From Salticus scenicus (taxonomy: Eukaryota > Arthropoda > Arachnida > Araneae > Salticidae), in assembly GCA_963930645.1 (NCBI GenBank), contig OZ005660.1:243354836-243418835 (forward strand): 64,000 nucleotides of DNA, read 5' to 3'. The notes beneath the pieces were generated by a model. That model saw only the letters and a list, made by a program, of their open reading frames with translations. It was not told the DNA's origin and made no database searches. A program made the translations under genes and the position numbers. Below are positions 22,332 through 33,796 of this stretch, one piece after another (position 1 is the stretch's first letter; each line of letters opens with the position of its first letter).

Positions 22332-24140
22332 TTTTTACTTTCTTCTATATGTAATATAGAGAAAGTATTGGATTCGTAAAAATTTTCGACCTCGGGTTTT
22401 TGATGGATTTACACGTTTTGAGAGCTGTAGAACACGATTTGACCATTTTTAGAAAATGTCTGTCTGTCTGTCTGTCTGTGTGTGTGTGTGTGTGACAAAA
22501 TTTTGTGGCAACTGTATCTCAAGAACTACTGCACAGAATTTCATACAAATTGGTATGTAGTTTCACCTTGACATAAATAAGTGCCTATCAACTTTTGGTA
22601 AAAATTGTCTTACAGGTTGCGTTGCCATCCCACTTTTTCTAAATTTTTAACATGGTGATATAGGACAAAATTTTGTATAAATGTGCATAAAGATAATTAT
22701 TTTTTAGTAATCATTATGAAATTTACAAGAATTATTTATAATAAAGATAGTCAACTGGGAAAAAATTTTTGTATGCGTAGGAGCCTCGCCACACCCCCTG
22801 GGGGGGAAGTTCCCCCTCGAGGGGAGTAAATTTTCAAGATGGGTATCTTTCGAAAGGTCTCGTCAATACCTTTAAAACGAATGGTTGAACTATAAATCTG
22901 TGATAATTTAAAACAAAGTTATCGATTTTTTTTACTTTTAACTAAAAAAAAACTTAGAAAAAAATCGTTTTTTTTTTTTTTAACGAAATTTAACCAGACT
23001 TGGTATTTAGTTGGCCCCTGACATAAACTGAGGCTGATTAGATTTGGGGATCAATCGTTCAGCAGGTGGCGCTGTGATCGTATTTTTTCTAAATTTTTAA
23101 CATGGCAGTATAGGAAAAAATTTCGTATAAATGTACATAATGAGAGTTATTCTTAACCTGTGATTGTCAAATTAATATGAAATATTGATAATAGTAGTAG
23201 TTAATTAGGAAAAAAAATTGGGGCATCGCTTCCCCCCCCTAGGGGGAAGTACCCCCCTCCCAGTGGGGGGTGTAAATTTTCAAGGTCGGTATCTTTCGAA
23301 AGCTCTCGTCAATACCTTTAAAACGAATGGTTGAACTATAAATATGTGGTAATTTAAAACAAAGTTATCGATTTTTTTTACTTTTAAGAAAAAAAAAAAT
23401 CTTCGAAAAAATATATTGTTGCGTACTTGGGGGTTCGTGAGTTGTCCGGGAATGAAAGGCCAAACTTACGAAAATTCAGTAATTTATTCACAGAAAGTTC
23501 CAGAAAAATACAGGTCAATAAACCAATTATCAGCTTCAATTCAAGCAGTAACCACAGCTTAAACAACAGCTGTCAGTAGCAAATCCACAGTACAAACTGT
23601 ATAGCAATAACACTTGAAGCAAGTCTCTCTCAAAGAGGCTCAAGAGCAATGCAAGCACTAGCGAAGCTGGCTGAGATCTGAACTGAACTGACCGCCTTGG
23701 CGAGGAAGCGCTCCTTATATGCTGTTCCATGGAACCCAGATTTTTTGAGAAAACTCTAGAAAGTGGTCAACCAATCAACTTACAGCTTCCATATTTGGTA
23801 TATCCCATATAAGGATTTTCTCGCCAAGGTCGCCAAAAAAATCGCCAAGGTGGGAAAAAGTCGCCAAATTTGGCGCCAAATCCATTACCTGCATTACTGG
23901 GGCTTTTTAATGCGTTTTTAAGGGAAAATAAGGCTATTTCAACGCTAAAACGACTAGAAATGCACAAAATTAGCACTTTATCAACTTACTAAGCCTCTTT
24001 GAAAGAATTTATACAAAAATAAACACAATTATTTACAATTTCGTAACAATATATATATATATATATTTTAAATATTGTTACTGCGTGAATTTGTATAGGA
24101 AAACATAGAAGAAAGTCTTGTGGTGGCCACAACATACTAG
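22332..24140 (+). mobile_element. Helitron-like non-autonomous element A, copy 2, with nested solo LTR
   Basis: Starts 'actttcttctatatgtaat' and ends with the TTGTGG-tgg-CCACAA hairpin, CATACTAG and T. It splits the right TIR of the 8-kb element inside a T run, which gives the order of insertion. An internal segment of about 330-440 bp is duplicated in tandem (22640-22980 and 23086-23400), each with a C-rich/G-rich hairpin block. A solo LTR lies at 23417-24048. Confidence 0.7.
23417..24048 (-). mobile_element. Solo LTR, probably Ty3/gypsy-like
   Basis: On the minus strand it begins TGTTACGAAATT and ends GTACGCAACA, so it has TG...CA ends with a short inverted terminus. Flanking ATAT on both sides is a likely 4-5 bp target duplication. 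Inside are a TATA-like 'gcatataaggagcgc' block and 'gtgaataaattactg', which contains an AATAAA polyadenylation signal. No primer site, gag or pol lies next to it, so it is the product of LTR-LTR recombination. Gypsy rather than BEL or copia is a guess from size and termini. Confidence 0.75.
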
Positions 24141-24368
24141 TTTTGCTATGGAGATTACATTTCAATAAAAAAAAGTAGGTGTTGCCATTTGAAATTTTCG
24201 AAATTTTGTCACCGTATCCGTAATTGTTAGAGTTTAACTGTTGTTTTTTATATAATTCTTGAGCGCATACTTCAAAATACCTTCCACCAAATTTTTATTT
24301 AGTTTCTCGGAACGGTATGGTAGCTATGGTCTCATATATCGGGGTAGTTGTTTTCTAATCACCCTGTA

Positions 24369-25565
24369 ATTAAAGAGTGTATTGTATTGTATTTAAAGAG
24401 TTATTGTGAGCCATTTGTAAACAATGTCATATGGCATTGTGAAATAGTGTGTTGGTAGAAGGTAGTGACAAATCGATGTATGTAGACCAGGGTTATTGAG
24501 TTTTTTCCATAATGGAAAAAACCTGGTTAAAACCGTCCCTGACAAAAAACCATTTTGTCCACTTTTGTCCACTATTAATTATTTGAAAGTACTAATTTAA
24601 AAATTATCTTTATTCTTTCCACTTATATATAACAATTCTTTATTAATATGTGTATGTGCAGGGCTTATGAAATACAGTTCTCTTTTTTGACCAATATTTT
24701 TTAACTGGCGACAATGTTTTCAAATTTAAGGAAACTCAACTTTTTTTTTTATTATTAATTTGGTAATCTGTGAAAGATATGGTTCCAGAATTAGGCTCCC
24801 ATTCCTTTCTCAATGTAGGCTAACTCTCGCTGTTTTGATTCCCGCTTCTCTCATTTCTTTTTGAGACACTGTGTTGAATCAATACACCATTAGAGGATTT
24901 ACACATCTCCGTGCATGTTTCACAACTCAATGTTAAATTATTGCACCGTTTTAGGAAATTTATTTACTCTGCTCCTGTTTGTGTATGCTATCGACCCGGT
25001 TCTGAATCGCTGTGCCGGTGTAATGATGTATCAATGCTGATGGTATATTTTCAAAATAACACCGGCTTCATGATGTATCATTTTAGCATAATAAATAATT
25101 GGTTTTTTTTGCATAGAATTTTATTTTCTATATTCAAGTAAATTTTAAAATTGAAAAAGAAAACAAAGAAAACGGCAAATGATATTTTTTATGGGCTACC
25201 AGAAATTTTTAGTTGGCGACCATTTTTTTACAAATTCCTGGGACCCTGTGCTTGTGTATATAATCAATTTAAATATTTATGTATGTATATATATGTGTGT
25301 GTGTGTGTGTGTGTACATATAATACATGACACAATTAAAAAATGCAGCTTTTGAGAAAAATCTACCTAAAAGTAAGAATAAGCATAGTGATGCGCGTATA
25401 TAAATATATATATATATATATATTAAGGCATAAATTGAAAATTATTTCTTAATGTGCCATATTTTGATCGTATACATTGCAGAAAAATACTCTAAAAGTA
25501 AAGTGATGTGAAATACGGGTAAGGCTAAAAATACTCCGAGACAAATTAAAATTTTGGCAACTATG

Positions 25566-25646
<81 letters not shown>

Positions 25647-26590
25647 ACATATAATACGTGACACAATTAAAAAACGCAGCTTTTGAGAAAATTAAACTTA
25701 AAAATAAGAATAAGTATAGTCATGCGCATTTTTTTTTTTTTAAACAAGGCATAAATTGAAAATTATTTCTTAATGTGTCATGTTTTGGTGCACTTACTTT
25801 AAAGCATTGCCTAACTTACATTAAAACTGACACAAATGCCACTCTTGGGTAAATGTGGGATTAGATGTTCATTTGTGCATGTTGGGGTACTTCATACACT
25901 TTTGTCAATGACAAATTCAAAATTGCTCTTTTATGACTTGTGTCATTTTTGTCATGCCAGGGTGCGAAAATGGAAAAAACATATCATATCCGGAAAAGGG
26001 TAACTTGTAAAGATTGTCCAATCACATGTGGGTTAAATTTTACTAAAACTTAGGCCGACAATCTATTTTCCTCATAACATTACTTTTTGTTGAGCAAATC
26101 GTTAGACAAGTTTTAAAATTGCATATTAGTTATTTAATTTTTTATTTAGTTTATAAAAAAATACGTTCCGAAAAAAAAAAAAGAGCATTCTGGAAAAAAA
26201 AGAAAAAGAAAAAAAAATACTTTAATAGAAAGTAAACACATCAGGGCCAGTAAAGGCCAAGGAGTGTAGGAGTTTACTGAAAAAATGGCTATGAGACGGA
26301 CCACCTCACTGAAATGCTCTAGAGTAATCCCTGAAAATGCCACTGGATCAAACATCCTGCAAAATTAGCCTAGAGTCCGCAATAGCTAGTAATCAGCTAT
26401 CAAACATTTTCTTCTACTCAAATTCTCTCACTCTACAATAAAAGATCAAGTGCAGAATAAAATTGTTTTTGATTCTAGAACCAATGAAGCAATAAAAATG
26501 CTTAGTATTTCTCTCATGTGTACTTATTTTTAAATTATAATACTGAATTTATTTGAATCTATTTGTGTTTCGTGAATAAGTTTAAAATAT
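24369..26590. other. Intergenic DNA with local duplications and relics
   Basis: No gene is supported. Block 25300-25465 is repeated at about 25630-25795 ('tgacacaattaaaaaaygcagcttttgaga', 'aaggcataaattgaaaattatttctta'). A 'ccataatggaaaaaacctgg' block near 24508 and 'gcgaaaatggaaaaaaca' near 25966 resemble the hAT-associated sequence near 36160. Confidence 0.5.
25568..25643. repeat. Compound (TA)n(TG)n microsatellite
   Basis: About 13 TA units run directly into about 24 TG units. A shorter related tract lies at 25289-25312. Minus-strand open frames reading HTHTHT are by-products of the repeat. Confidence 0.95.
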
Positions 26591-27195
26591 ACTACTGGCT
26601 ATTAAAATTGTTACACCAAGAAAGAATAATAACGGAATGAAATTTGTTGGACATATACATTATAGTAGGAAAAACAATTGATTAAAATTTCAGGAAATTT
26701 AGAGTAATATGTACTGAGAAAACAGTACATAAACCAGCGAATTCTGTGAGCAATAACAGCACTTATCTGCCTAGGCATTGAATAAAACAGCGATTAGATG
26801 ACATGTACGGGTAGAGCACTTCATGAAGTTTTAATACGATGCCACAATTCATCGATCGAAGTTACTGGTGAGTGGTGGGGGATCAGTCGCTTTTCAACGA
26901 TTAAACAGTCATTTTCATTGGTGCGAGATCAGGAGAACGCGCTGGCCAGAGCAACAGTCGAACACATTCTGTATCAAAGAAGGTCCGGACAATACAAACA
27001 ACTTGCGGTCGTACATTAACTTGCTTAAATTTTGCGCTACGAAAGCCTCGAATACAGGGCAGAGGGGCGGGCCTTAACTCATCAGAAATTTAATGGTTGC
27101 TGTTCAGAGTGCCAGGAATACGAACATGAAGTAATCGAGACGTGTATTCAATGGGAACCCATAACATCATTGCGAATGATGGACAGTATGATGAT
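26591..27195 (-). pseudogene. Tc1-like transposase C-terminal half, minus-strand fragment
   Basis: On the minus strand the conserved Tc1 C-terminus is recognisable: a 'TFF..ECVRLL.WPARSPDLAP' block, then the 'LWHR' and 'IQ.LPR' positions and the terminal sequence 'ctggctattaaaattgttac' of a Tc1 inverted repeat near 26594. Stops and frameshifts are numerous. The catalytic DDE residues before this part are missing; only the final D/E region remains. It faces the plus-strand fragment at 27360-27711. Confidence 0.75.
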
Positions 27196-27359
27196 GGTGA
27201 ATCCCAGCTGGCAATGTGCATTATTCATAATGCCGTTAAATACGGAGAAGGTTATCTTGATGCTGTAAATAGGATTGTGATTTCTATGAAAAGTGACTTC
27301 ACGCCATTCCTGCGTCCAGGTTCATCGTTGATCACACATTAATGGCGCCCATATTAGTG

Positions 27360-27711
27360 ATGCAGTTATGAGAGTAATCAGAATTTTGGTAGCCGCATAC
27401 TGAGTCACCACCTGGATTGATGGTATGTGGTACCATTGGATACACGTCCCGGTCACATATTGTTTTTATTCCCGCCACTCTTAATACCAGCCATTACATT
27501 TCTGACGAGTTAAGGCCCATTGCTCTGCCCTATGTTCAAGGCCTCCGAAGCGCAACATTTAAGCAGGACAATGCACAACCGCAAGTTGTCCATATTGCCT
27601 GGACCTTCATTGATGCCGAATGTGTTCGACTGTTGCTCAGGCCAGCGCGTTCTCCTGATCTCGCATTAATGAAAATGACTGTTTAATCGTTGAAAAGCGA
27701 CTGGTACCATC
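27360..27711 (+). pseudogene. Tc1-like transposase fragment, plus strand
   Basis: The open part reads GLMVCGTIGYTSRSHIVFIP, then 'LRPIALPYVQGLRSATFKQDNAQPQVV' and 'LLLRPARSPDLA'. This matches the region of Tc1 transposases holding the second and third catalytic acids (QDNARPH, SPDLNPIE). The usual Asn-Ala-Arg-Pro-His is altered to Asn-Ala-Gln-Pro-Gln, and the final PIE reads MKM, so the catalytic Glu is lost. It is inactive. Its last 320 bp are the inverted counterpart of 26879-27190. Confidence 0.8.
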
Positions 27712-27862
27712 AGATAGGAGAAATTTTTCTGAATCCAGGAGTACAATTCGCTAATCGATGCGATAATTAGATTCCTTTTAACTAACTAAACTAATATTTT
27801 TAATGGCAACAATTGATTTTTCAATGTATCATCCGAGACAAATGTCTAAGAAAATAAATTAA

Positions 27863-28095
27863 CCCTCGCTTTCCAGAGATGGGGTCATTTTGACCCCATT
27901 TTGAAGTTGAAATTTAGTTGTCCTCCTCATTCAAAAAGTGCTCTAATTCGCCAGAGATAGCAAACGTAACTACTGGAATGTTGCAACTTCTAAACAATAC
28001 AAAAGGTGCGGTGCTGGTGATTTTCGCCAAACGTGCCAAGCGGCACCTGAAAGCAATTTTTCTGCTGTAACGCCTTGATCTTGGTAAAGCGAGGG
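27863..28095. mobile_element. piggyBac-type MITE
   Basis: 233 bp with 10-bp inverted ends CCCTCGCTTT and AAAGCGAGGG. It is preceded by TTAA (27859-27862) and followed by TGAA, one change from TTAA. A subterminal palindrome TGGGGTCATTTTGACCCCA lies just inside the left end. CCCT termini and TTAA targets are the piggyBac signature. No ORF. Confidence 0.8.
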
Positions 28096-29236
28096 TGAAA
28101 CAAAATCCTTTGGTGTTAAAATCATCACGTGAGGTAGATAAATAAATCTAAGTTACAAATTAGCTTCTAATCTATTAAATCTACTAGTTAGTTGTAGGGC
28201 AACTAAAGCAGCCGTTGAAAAATGATCATTTCATTTATTTTAAAGTTATAAAGACGTCATTTTTTCATATGCATGAAATTTAGAGAAAGACGATAGGGAT
28301 AAATTTTAGATAACGACGTCATTTTTTTTAATATGCATTTCATATTTATCATTAATATTTTATCTATTTTTTTTTTTTTTCATGTAAAAGCATATTTCAT
28401 TTTATGCTGAAAAAAAAAAAAAAAAAAATCTTGTAATTTTTTTTGGCAGCAATTAACAAATTAGTAAATGTCTATTTTAAAGCTATTACCTGGTTATTAT
28501 TTTCATATATTAATTAATTTTAGAAAATCTAACCAAAAATGCGCTACAAATAAGGTACCAAATGAAAGGGGTGATTTTTCTGAATCTGTCAGATTAAACA
28601 GCTTATCGATCGGACAGTTAGATTTTTTAAAATTGACTAAAGTATGAAAATGAGGTGGCAACTTGCGTTCACACACAGACAGGGTCCAAGGAAATCTCTT
28701 AGCCTTTTGAAGCGTAACTCTATATGTTGATTGTTGTCGCCAATAAAGTTTGCTTGGCGAGATTTTGTAATGTTAATAACTATCGAAGCAAAATTAGAAG
28801 ATGAGTTTATATATGAGTCAACTTATAAATGAGTTTGAATTTGACTTTTATTTTTTTTATGCCAAAATATATTCAAAGTATTTTAAAATATTTTTTAAAA
28901 TAAATAATTAAAAAAAAAGTACGCAATTCACTTTAATACCATAATACCTTCACCAAAATACAATAAAATTTGCAAAATCATAACTTCGAAAAGATTTATG
29001 TGATACAATATATTAAGAGTTTGGCTTTTAATTTTTTTTTTTATTATTATTAGCGTATTATTTCTACTTTTAGAAAATTAATTTTCTTACTGGCAACTTT
29101 TTATGTTGTTCATGTTTTTTTTATGTGTTCTTTTTCGCGAATACGGAAATAATGTTATGTCTGTATAATTAACTGTGGCGTTTCATTTTGTCTTTAAAGT
29201 ATATTTATCTTTTTTATTTAAAAACATATTTTAAAA
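28096..29236. other. Intergenic DNA with repeat fragments
   Basis: No gene is visible. 28540-28640 carries the 'accaaatgaaaggggtgattt' relic also seen near 13430 and, inverted, near 38410. 28830-28885 is inverted relative to 29485-29555 around the tRNA-bearing element. T and A homopolymers lie near 28365-28380 and 28409-28427. Confidence 0.5.
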
Positions 29237-29249
29237 TACTTTGAATATA

Positions 29250-29487
29250 CATTTAGAAAGATTGGAGTGTAAAGGTTGATTTTTATACCAACTATGTGAA
29301 AAATACCAGAGCCAGGAATCGAACCCGGATTCTCCGCTTAATTCGCGGATGCTCTGCTACTGAGCTACACTGGCTGATAACCATCTCGGCATTTCTCACG
29401 TACTTGGTATAAAAAATCAACCTTTACACTCCAATCTTTCTAAATGAATATTCATGGTTGATGTATCATTCAAAATATATTTCTAAT
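29250..29487. mobile_element. SINE-like element with tRNA in palindromic arms, copy 1
   Basis: 238 bp flanked by near-identical 13-bp repeats TACTTTGAATATA (29237-29249) and TACTTTGGATATA (29488-29500). Such long duplications fit LINE-aided retroposition. The uninterrupted host version is seen in repeat family A at 38790-38850. The outer parts 29250-29304 and 29400-29446 are inverted copies of each other ('agaaagattggagtgtaaag'), enclosing one tRNA-like sequence. An AT-rich tail ends the right side. Confidence 0.75.
29305..29374 (-). tRNA. tRNA-like cloverleaf, SINE-borne
   Basis: On the minus strand it folds as a 7-bp acceptor (one mismatch), a D arm from 'gctc/gagc', a perfect 5-bp anticodon stem 'tccgc/gcgga' with loop gaattaa, and a T arm with 'ttcgatt'. 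The loop gives ATT at the anticodon position, but position 33 is A instead of the near-universal U. Its home inside a mobile repeat suggests it is not a decoding tRNA, though A and B boxes are intact. Confidence 0.5.
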
Positions 29488-29500
29488 TACTTTGGATATA

Positions 29501-30190
29501 TTTTGGCATAAAAATATATTTTAGATTCAAATTCGAACTCATTTATAAATGACAGAAAACATTACAGAATTAGACATTTGGATGGAATGTGCTTTAGCCC
29601 ACTGTTTGTTGTCTTGTTTACAATTGGCGATAAAGATGCCAAACTCGGCAACCTCATTGTTTATCAGTTGTTGAATGATCGACATACAAAATGTGGCAAT
29701 CTCATCTTGCTAAATTCGCGATTTTTGAAAAAGTTGCCAAGCAGTACCCTAAAGCACATTTTTACCATTTTTCCAAATTAAAACAATTATATATATATTT
29801 TTTTTCTTTTCAGATGTTTTCCATTGTGTAAAATTATTATGTAGCTGTACATTAAAAATATTCAGAGTATTAAATAATACACTAATTAATTTAAAAATGC
29901 AATACTAAGTAGTATGGGAATTAGAAAAAATAGGTAATAGTTTTTTTTAACGATAATAATAAAGGTATTAAATATTATGTATTTCATTTTGACGTTGAAT
30001 TTGGGGATTTCTATAACTTTTTTTTTTCTTTTGTCTTGAGTTATGCACTATTAATATTCAGTGAAGGGCAAAGAAGAGAATAGGCGGACAAAGTGCCACA
30101 GGGATTAATAGGTAAAGCTTGTCGGGGAGAAGCAAGTTCTCCCTTGGGGGTTGGTGAGCGAAGCGAGCAGGGTGCAGAGCCCCATAGTTA
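29501..30190 (+). repeat. Dispersed repeat family A, copy 2
   Basis: Similar to 38810-39600, sharing 'ggggatttctataa', 'cttttgtctt..g..atgcac' and the 'gagcgaagcgagcagggtgc' end block (diverged in the 39.5-kb copy). The open frame at 29578-29781 lies within this repeat and shows no domain. Confidence 0.55.
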
Positions 30191-30356
30191 TTGAAAATGT
30201 TCAATTGATTTAAATCACTACAACCCTGATTGACTAAATGTTAAGAACTATTTCTAAATAGTTTTATTTAAAAAGGATATAAGGAACAAGTGAAATCTAT
30301 TTAATTATGAAGTTTTTTCTAATTATCTGTATTCATTTGTATAAGACAAGCATATA

Positions 30357-31276
30357 CAGGGTGTTTCATAAATGTGGATACACCAAAATATCTCTAAAAG
30401 AAGGCGAATTTGCGGATACATTTTTTTTTTTTTTTTTTTTAATAGAAACCCTACTTTTCCTTCACAGAATCATGTTAAGCAGAAAAAATCTGTTGAAAAT
30501 CATGTACTGCTCTTTTATTTTGCAGCGCAGGTGCTATTTTTATGTTGCAATAAAAAATTGATAAAGCCCAAAATATCTTGATAACAAAGCAATTTCTGCT
30601 GAATACATTGATTTCAAAAGTTTCATGCATTTGAATGATCTGTCACATGATGTATCATGAATGTGTTCCTGGAGGACCCACGTGACACAAATTCAATTTT
30701 TTCAAATAAAAACCATACATTTTTTTCACAGGATCATGTTAAGTGGAAAAAATCTGTTTTAAATTATGTATTGCTTTTTTTTTTCTTTTGTGTGTGTGTG
30801 TGTGTGTTGCAGAGTAGAGGGCCCCCGATTCTTATGTCGCAATAAAAATATCAGATATCTCAATAAAAAAACAAGTTTGCTGGACACATTGATTTAAAAA
30901 TTTTCATGCATTAAAATGATCTATCAAATGAAGTATCATAAATGGGCCCCACGTGACACAAACTCAATAATTTTAAAGGAAAACCACACTTTCTCTTTAC
31001 AGAATCGTGTTAAACGGAAAAAAAAATCTGTATTATTATTATTATTATTATTATTATTTTTATGAATAGGGGTCCTAAAACTTATGTTGTGATAAAAAAT
31101 CTGAAAATCCTAAAATATCTCAATAAAAAACCGATTTCGCTGAAAACCAATGATTACGAAAATGTTGTGCATTCAAATGATCCCTCAGATAAGGTATCAT
31201 AGGTAGGGTTCGAATTTATATATATATATATATTTCTTACAATATACGATTCAGGGCCCCGGGACCCCCTACTCTG

Positions 31277-31317
<41 letters not shown>

Positions 31318-31913
31318 ATGAATTGAAACTTTTTTTTCTCTTAACATGTTAAGAGAAAAAAAAAGTTTCAATTCATGTTTTTTTTTTTTTTTTTTTTTAT
31401 TCTGGGAAGAAAAACTATGGTATCTATTTGAAAAAATTGAGTTTGCGTCACATAGGCACCCTGGGGGCCCCATGGTCCAACCTATGATACCTCATCTGAT
31501 AGATCATTTAAATGCAAATGCTTTTGTATTCATTGTGCTCAGCGAAATTTCTTCTTTATTGAGATACTTTAGGGTTTCTAAGTTTTTTAATGGTACTGAG
31601 CGGGAGTTTAATAAGGTCATTCAAGGATCGCAAACCAGCTGGTTGTTGAATTTTCAAAGGTTGTTTGCACAGTAAACGAACGGCTCATTTTAGTCATAAA
31701 ATAAGGGTGCAGTCGAGCAAGTATTTGCTACAGTCAGAAGTTCAATAACGATTGATAATGAAACAATGTGAAGAAAAAAATATAAAAAATTAGGCCTTTA
31801 ACGGTTGATTTTCAACCTGACACCTGGAGTCTCATTCATAGCTTCATTGTGTAGGGGTTTAGTTGTTTTCCAGGTGCCGGCCCCTTCCCTACACGCGATT
31901 TATGAAACACTCC
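30357..31913. mobile_element. TIR element built of tandem ~290-bp units with an inverted half
   Basis: The left end 'CAGGGTGTTTCATAAAT' after TA pairs with the right end 'atttatgaaacactccta'. Three direct units of about 280-290 bp (near 30390, 30670, 30950) share 'cagaatcatgttaa', 'aaaatatctc' and 'gtatcat' blocks; a fourth is inverted at 31400-31560. The junction is the palindrome at 31277-31398. The repeated 'ggnccc' block could be subterminal binding sites. No transposase. The right boundary is tentative. Confidence 0.5.
31277..31398. repeat. Near-perfect 120-bp palindrome
   Basis: A 40-bp A tract, then 'catgaattgaaactttttttt', a centre 'ttaacatgttaa', the exact inverse and a 21-bp T tract. 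The 61-bp core is inverted almost without mismatch. It marks the head-to-head junction of the surrounding repeat units. Assembly artefacts are possible at such sites. Confidence 0.9.
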
Positions 31914-33796
31914 TAGCTACGACCATTTGAGGTGTGGTTTGATGACGTCACTACCGAAGGAGGAGTTTATGTTGAATGAATCACGATTCACGAACTATGG
32001 GACCCACTCTAGATTATTTCATGTAATCAGTAATCGGCACTTCGATAGAAAAGGTATTTTCACTTATTTTTCCTGGTAAGCTTATTTTTAAACATTAAAT
32101 TTCTTAATCTACTCGTTTTATATACATAGAACATCGAAAACAAGCGCGAACGTCCATTTTAATATATTGGAGACTTGCAATCGACGAATCTATTGTGTAA
32201 TGTAAATGCAAAACTAAGGTTTTATAGATATGAATTAGTTATACAATTAGATATCAATGTCATTACCTGCTGAAAAACATTGCTAATATAAATAACATGT
32301 TCGAAATTTGTTTGCCACGTTTATAAAATTAACGTTGATGTAAATATACATTTGTTTTGTTACGATTACGAATATATTCATGTTTTAAAAATAATTTAGC
32401 GTTATTTCAGATTTAAAGATTCTGAATAGATAATTTGGGATAAAAAATATCTATGTGTTTCTTTGCAATAAGAGATAAAATTTGCTTTTGTGTTATTAAA
32501 ATTTTAATGTAATGTAATTAGTTGCATATACAGTTTTTATTTGTGCTGCTGTTAGTGGCTGTTAATGTTTGAAAGTGTTACTTATACAGGCTGTCTGTTT
32601 AAATTTTATAGTTTATTACTTTTATTTCCTTTCTATGTGTGTACAATTATTTATCATTACATATATCTATGCTTAGCTAAGAAAATAAACTTCATTTTTT
32701 ATTTCACAGAATCCAAACATTTATTTCAACTGAATTAATATTGCCTTATGTATGTGATTATTAAAAATGTACGTACAAAGGTATTATCGATTCGGTTATT
32801 ATGAAAACAACTTGAAGACTTTATCTAATGAAAGTATCCACCTGCATCTTACGAGGGAAATTCCAGCCACTAAGGGAAAAAAATAGATGTTAACCATAAC
32901 CTTCAATGGTGAGTTAAAGAGATTCATTAGTTTAATTATTATTAAAGAAATAATCTGTTTCTTATCAACTTTATCTCTCAATTATATATGGCGTTAATAT
33001 ATAAATCTTGATTTTCATTATGTATTTTATTTGGATATTTGTAAAAAGTAAATAAAATATTTTGAGAACAATCATTTCACATAAATTGATTTGATTTATA
33101 TTTTTACTGAAATGTGAATTTTGAGGTAAATAACAGAAATATAATTGAAAATTTTAATTATTTAGATATTTGTTTGTGTTACTGTGGAATTTTGCAGTAG
33201 TAATTTGAAAAGTCATAATAATAACTGCGAACATGGAATATTTTAGAGGTAATTTATTTATATAAATTTTAATTCCTATTTCATAATATTATTCTATTCA
33301 GTGAATTAAAATTAATGTTTAAATAAATATTGTGTAAATAACAGATATTTTGCATTTTAAAGATGTGTGTGTTTGGAACAAGAGTATTTTGAAAAGGGAA
33401 GATTATATACAAATGTAAATTAATATTGAAATTATCTGCTGCTTTAAATTATCATACATTATTGTACATGTATTTTGTATTTAAAAGGTGATTTTTTACA
33501 TCTGTATAATCTGTCTTTTTTTGTAATGGGCGCTTTGATTTTCATGTGCACAAAGCACTAATACATATGTTACAGTAATTACTGCAGTATGTTATTTGAT
33601 GCATTTTATGAACATTTCATGCAGAGTGAGGTAGCAGTAACCAATGTTATTTTTTCTTTTTAATGTACATGGAGCGTAGATACAAACATGCATAATAACA
33701 ACTGCTGCATACTGGGATTTTGTGCATTTATATTATTCAATCATATATATTTAATGATTTAAAATTTATTTAATTGTAGTTGGTTATAATTTTGTT
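31914..33796. other. AT-rich intergenic DNA
   Basis: No gene was found. 31930-32010 ('gatgacgtcactaccgaagg') is loosely similar, inverted, to 42760-42900. The rest is low-complexity AT DNA without an ORF of note. Confidence 0.5.

Larger units (their letters stand above)
16373..24366. mobile_element. 8-kb composite element with long TIRs and TA duplication
   Basis: The left end 'CAGGGTGATTAGAAAAAAAC' and the inverted right end 'CAGGGTGATTAGAAAACAAC' stay about 95% alike for more than 200 bp. TA lies just outside both ends. The left TIR runs to about 16708; the right one is split by a Helitron-like insertion (22332-24140) and resumes at 22224-22332. TA duplication suggests the Tc1/mariner group, but no matching transposase is visible. 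The interior holds a foldback, a THAP first exon and several later insertions. It may be one element with nested guests or two related elements facing each other. Confidence 0.65.

Noticed and set aside
23384..23976. Minus-strand frames over the solo LTR
   Set aside because: They span LTR sequence and its borders; LTRs are non-coding and no domain is present.
25442..25666. Minus-strand frames rich in HTHTHT / YIYIY
   Set aside because: They are translations of the (TA)n(TG)n microsatellite and its flank, with no non-repeat coding content.
29305..29374. Ordinary nuclear tRNA gene
   Set aside because: It is enclosed in inverted arms and a 13-bp target duplication, has three relatives in a mobile unit, and lacks U33.
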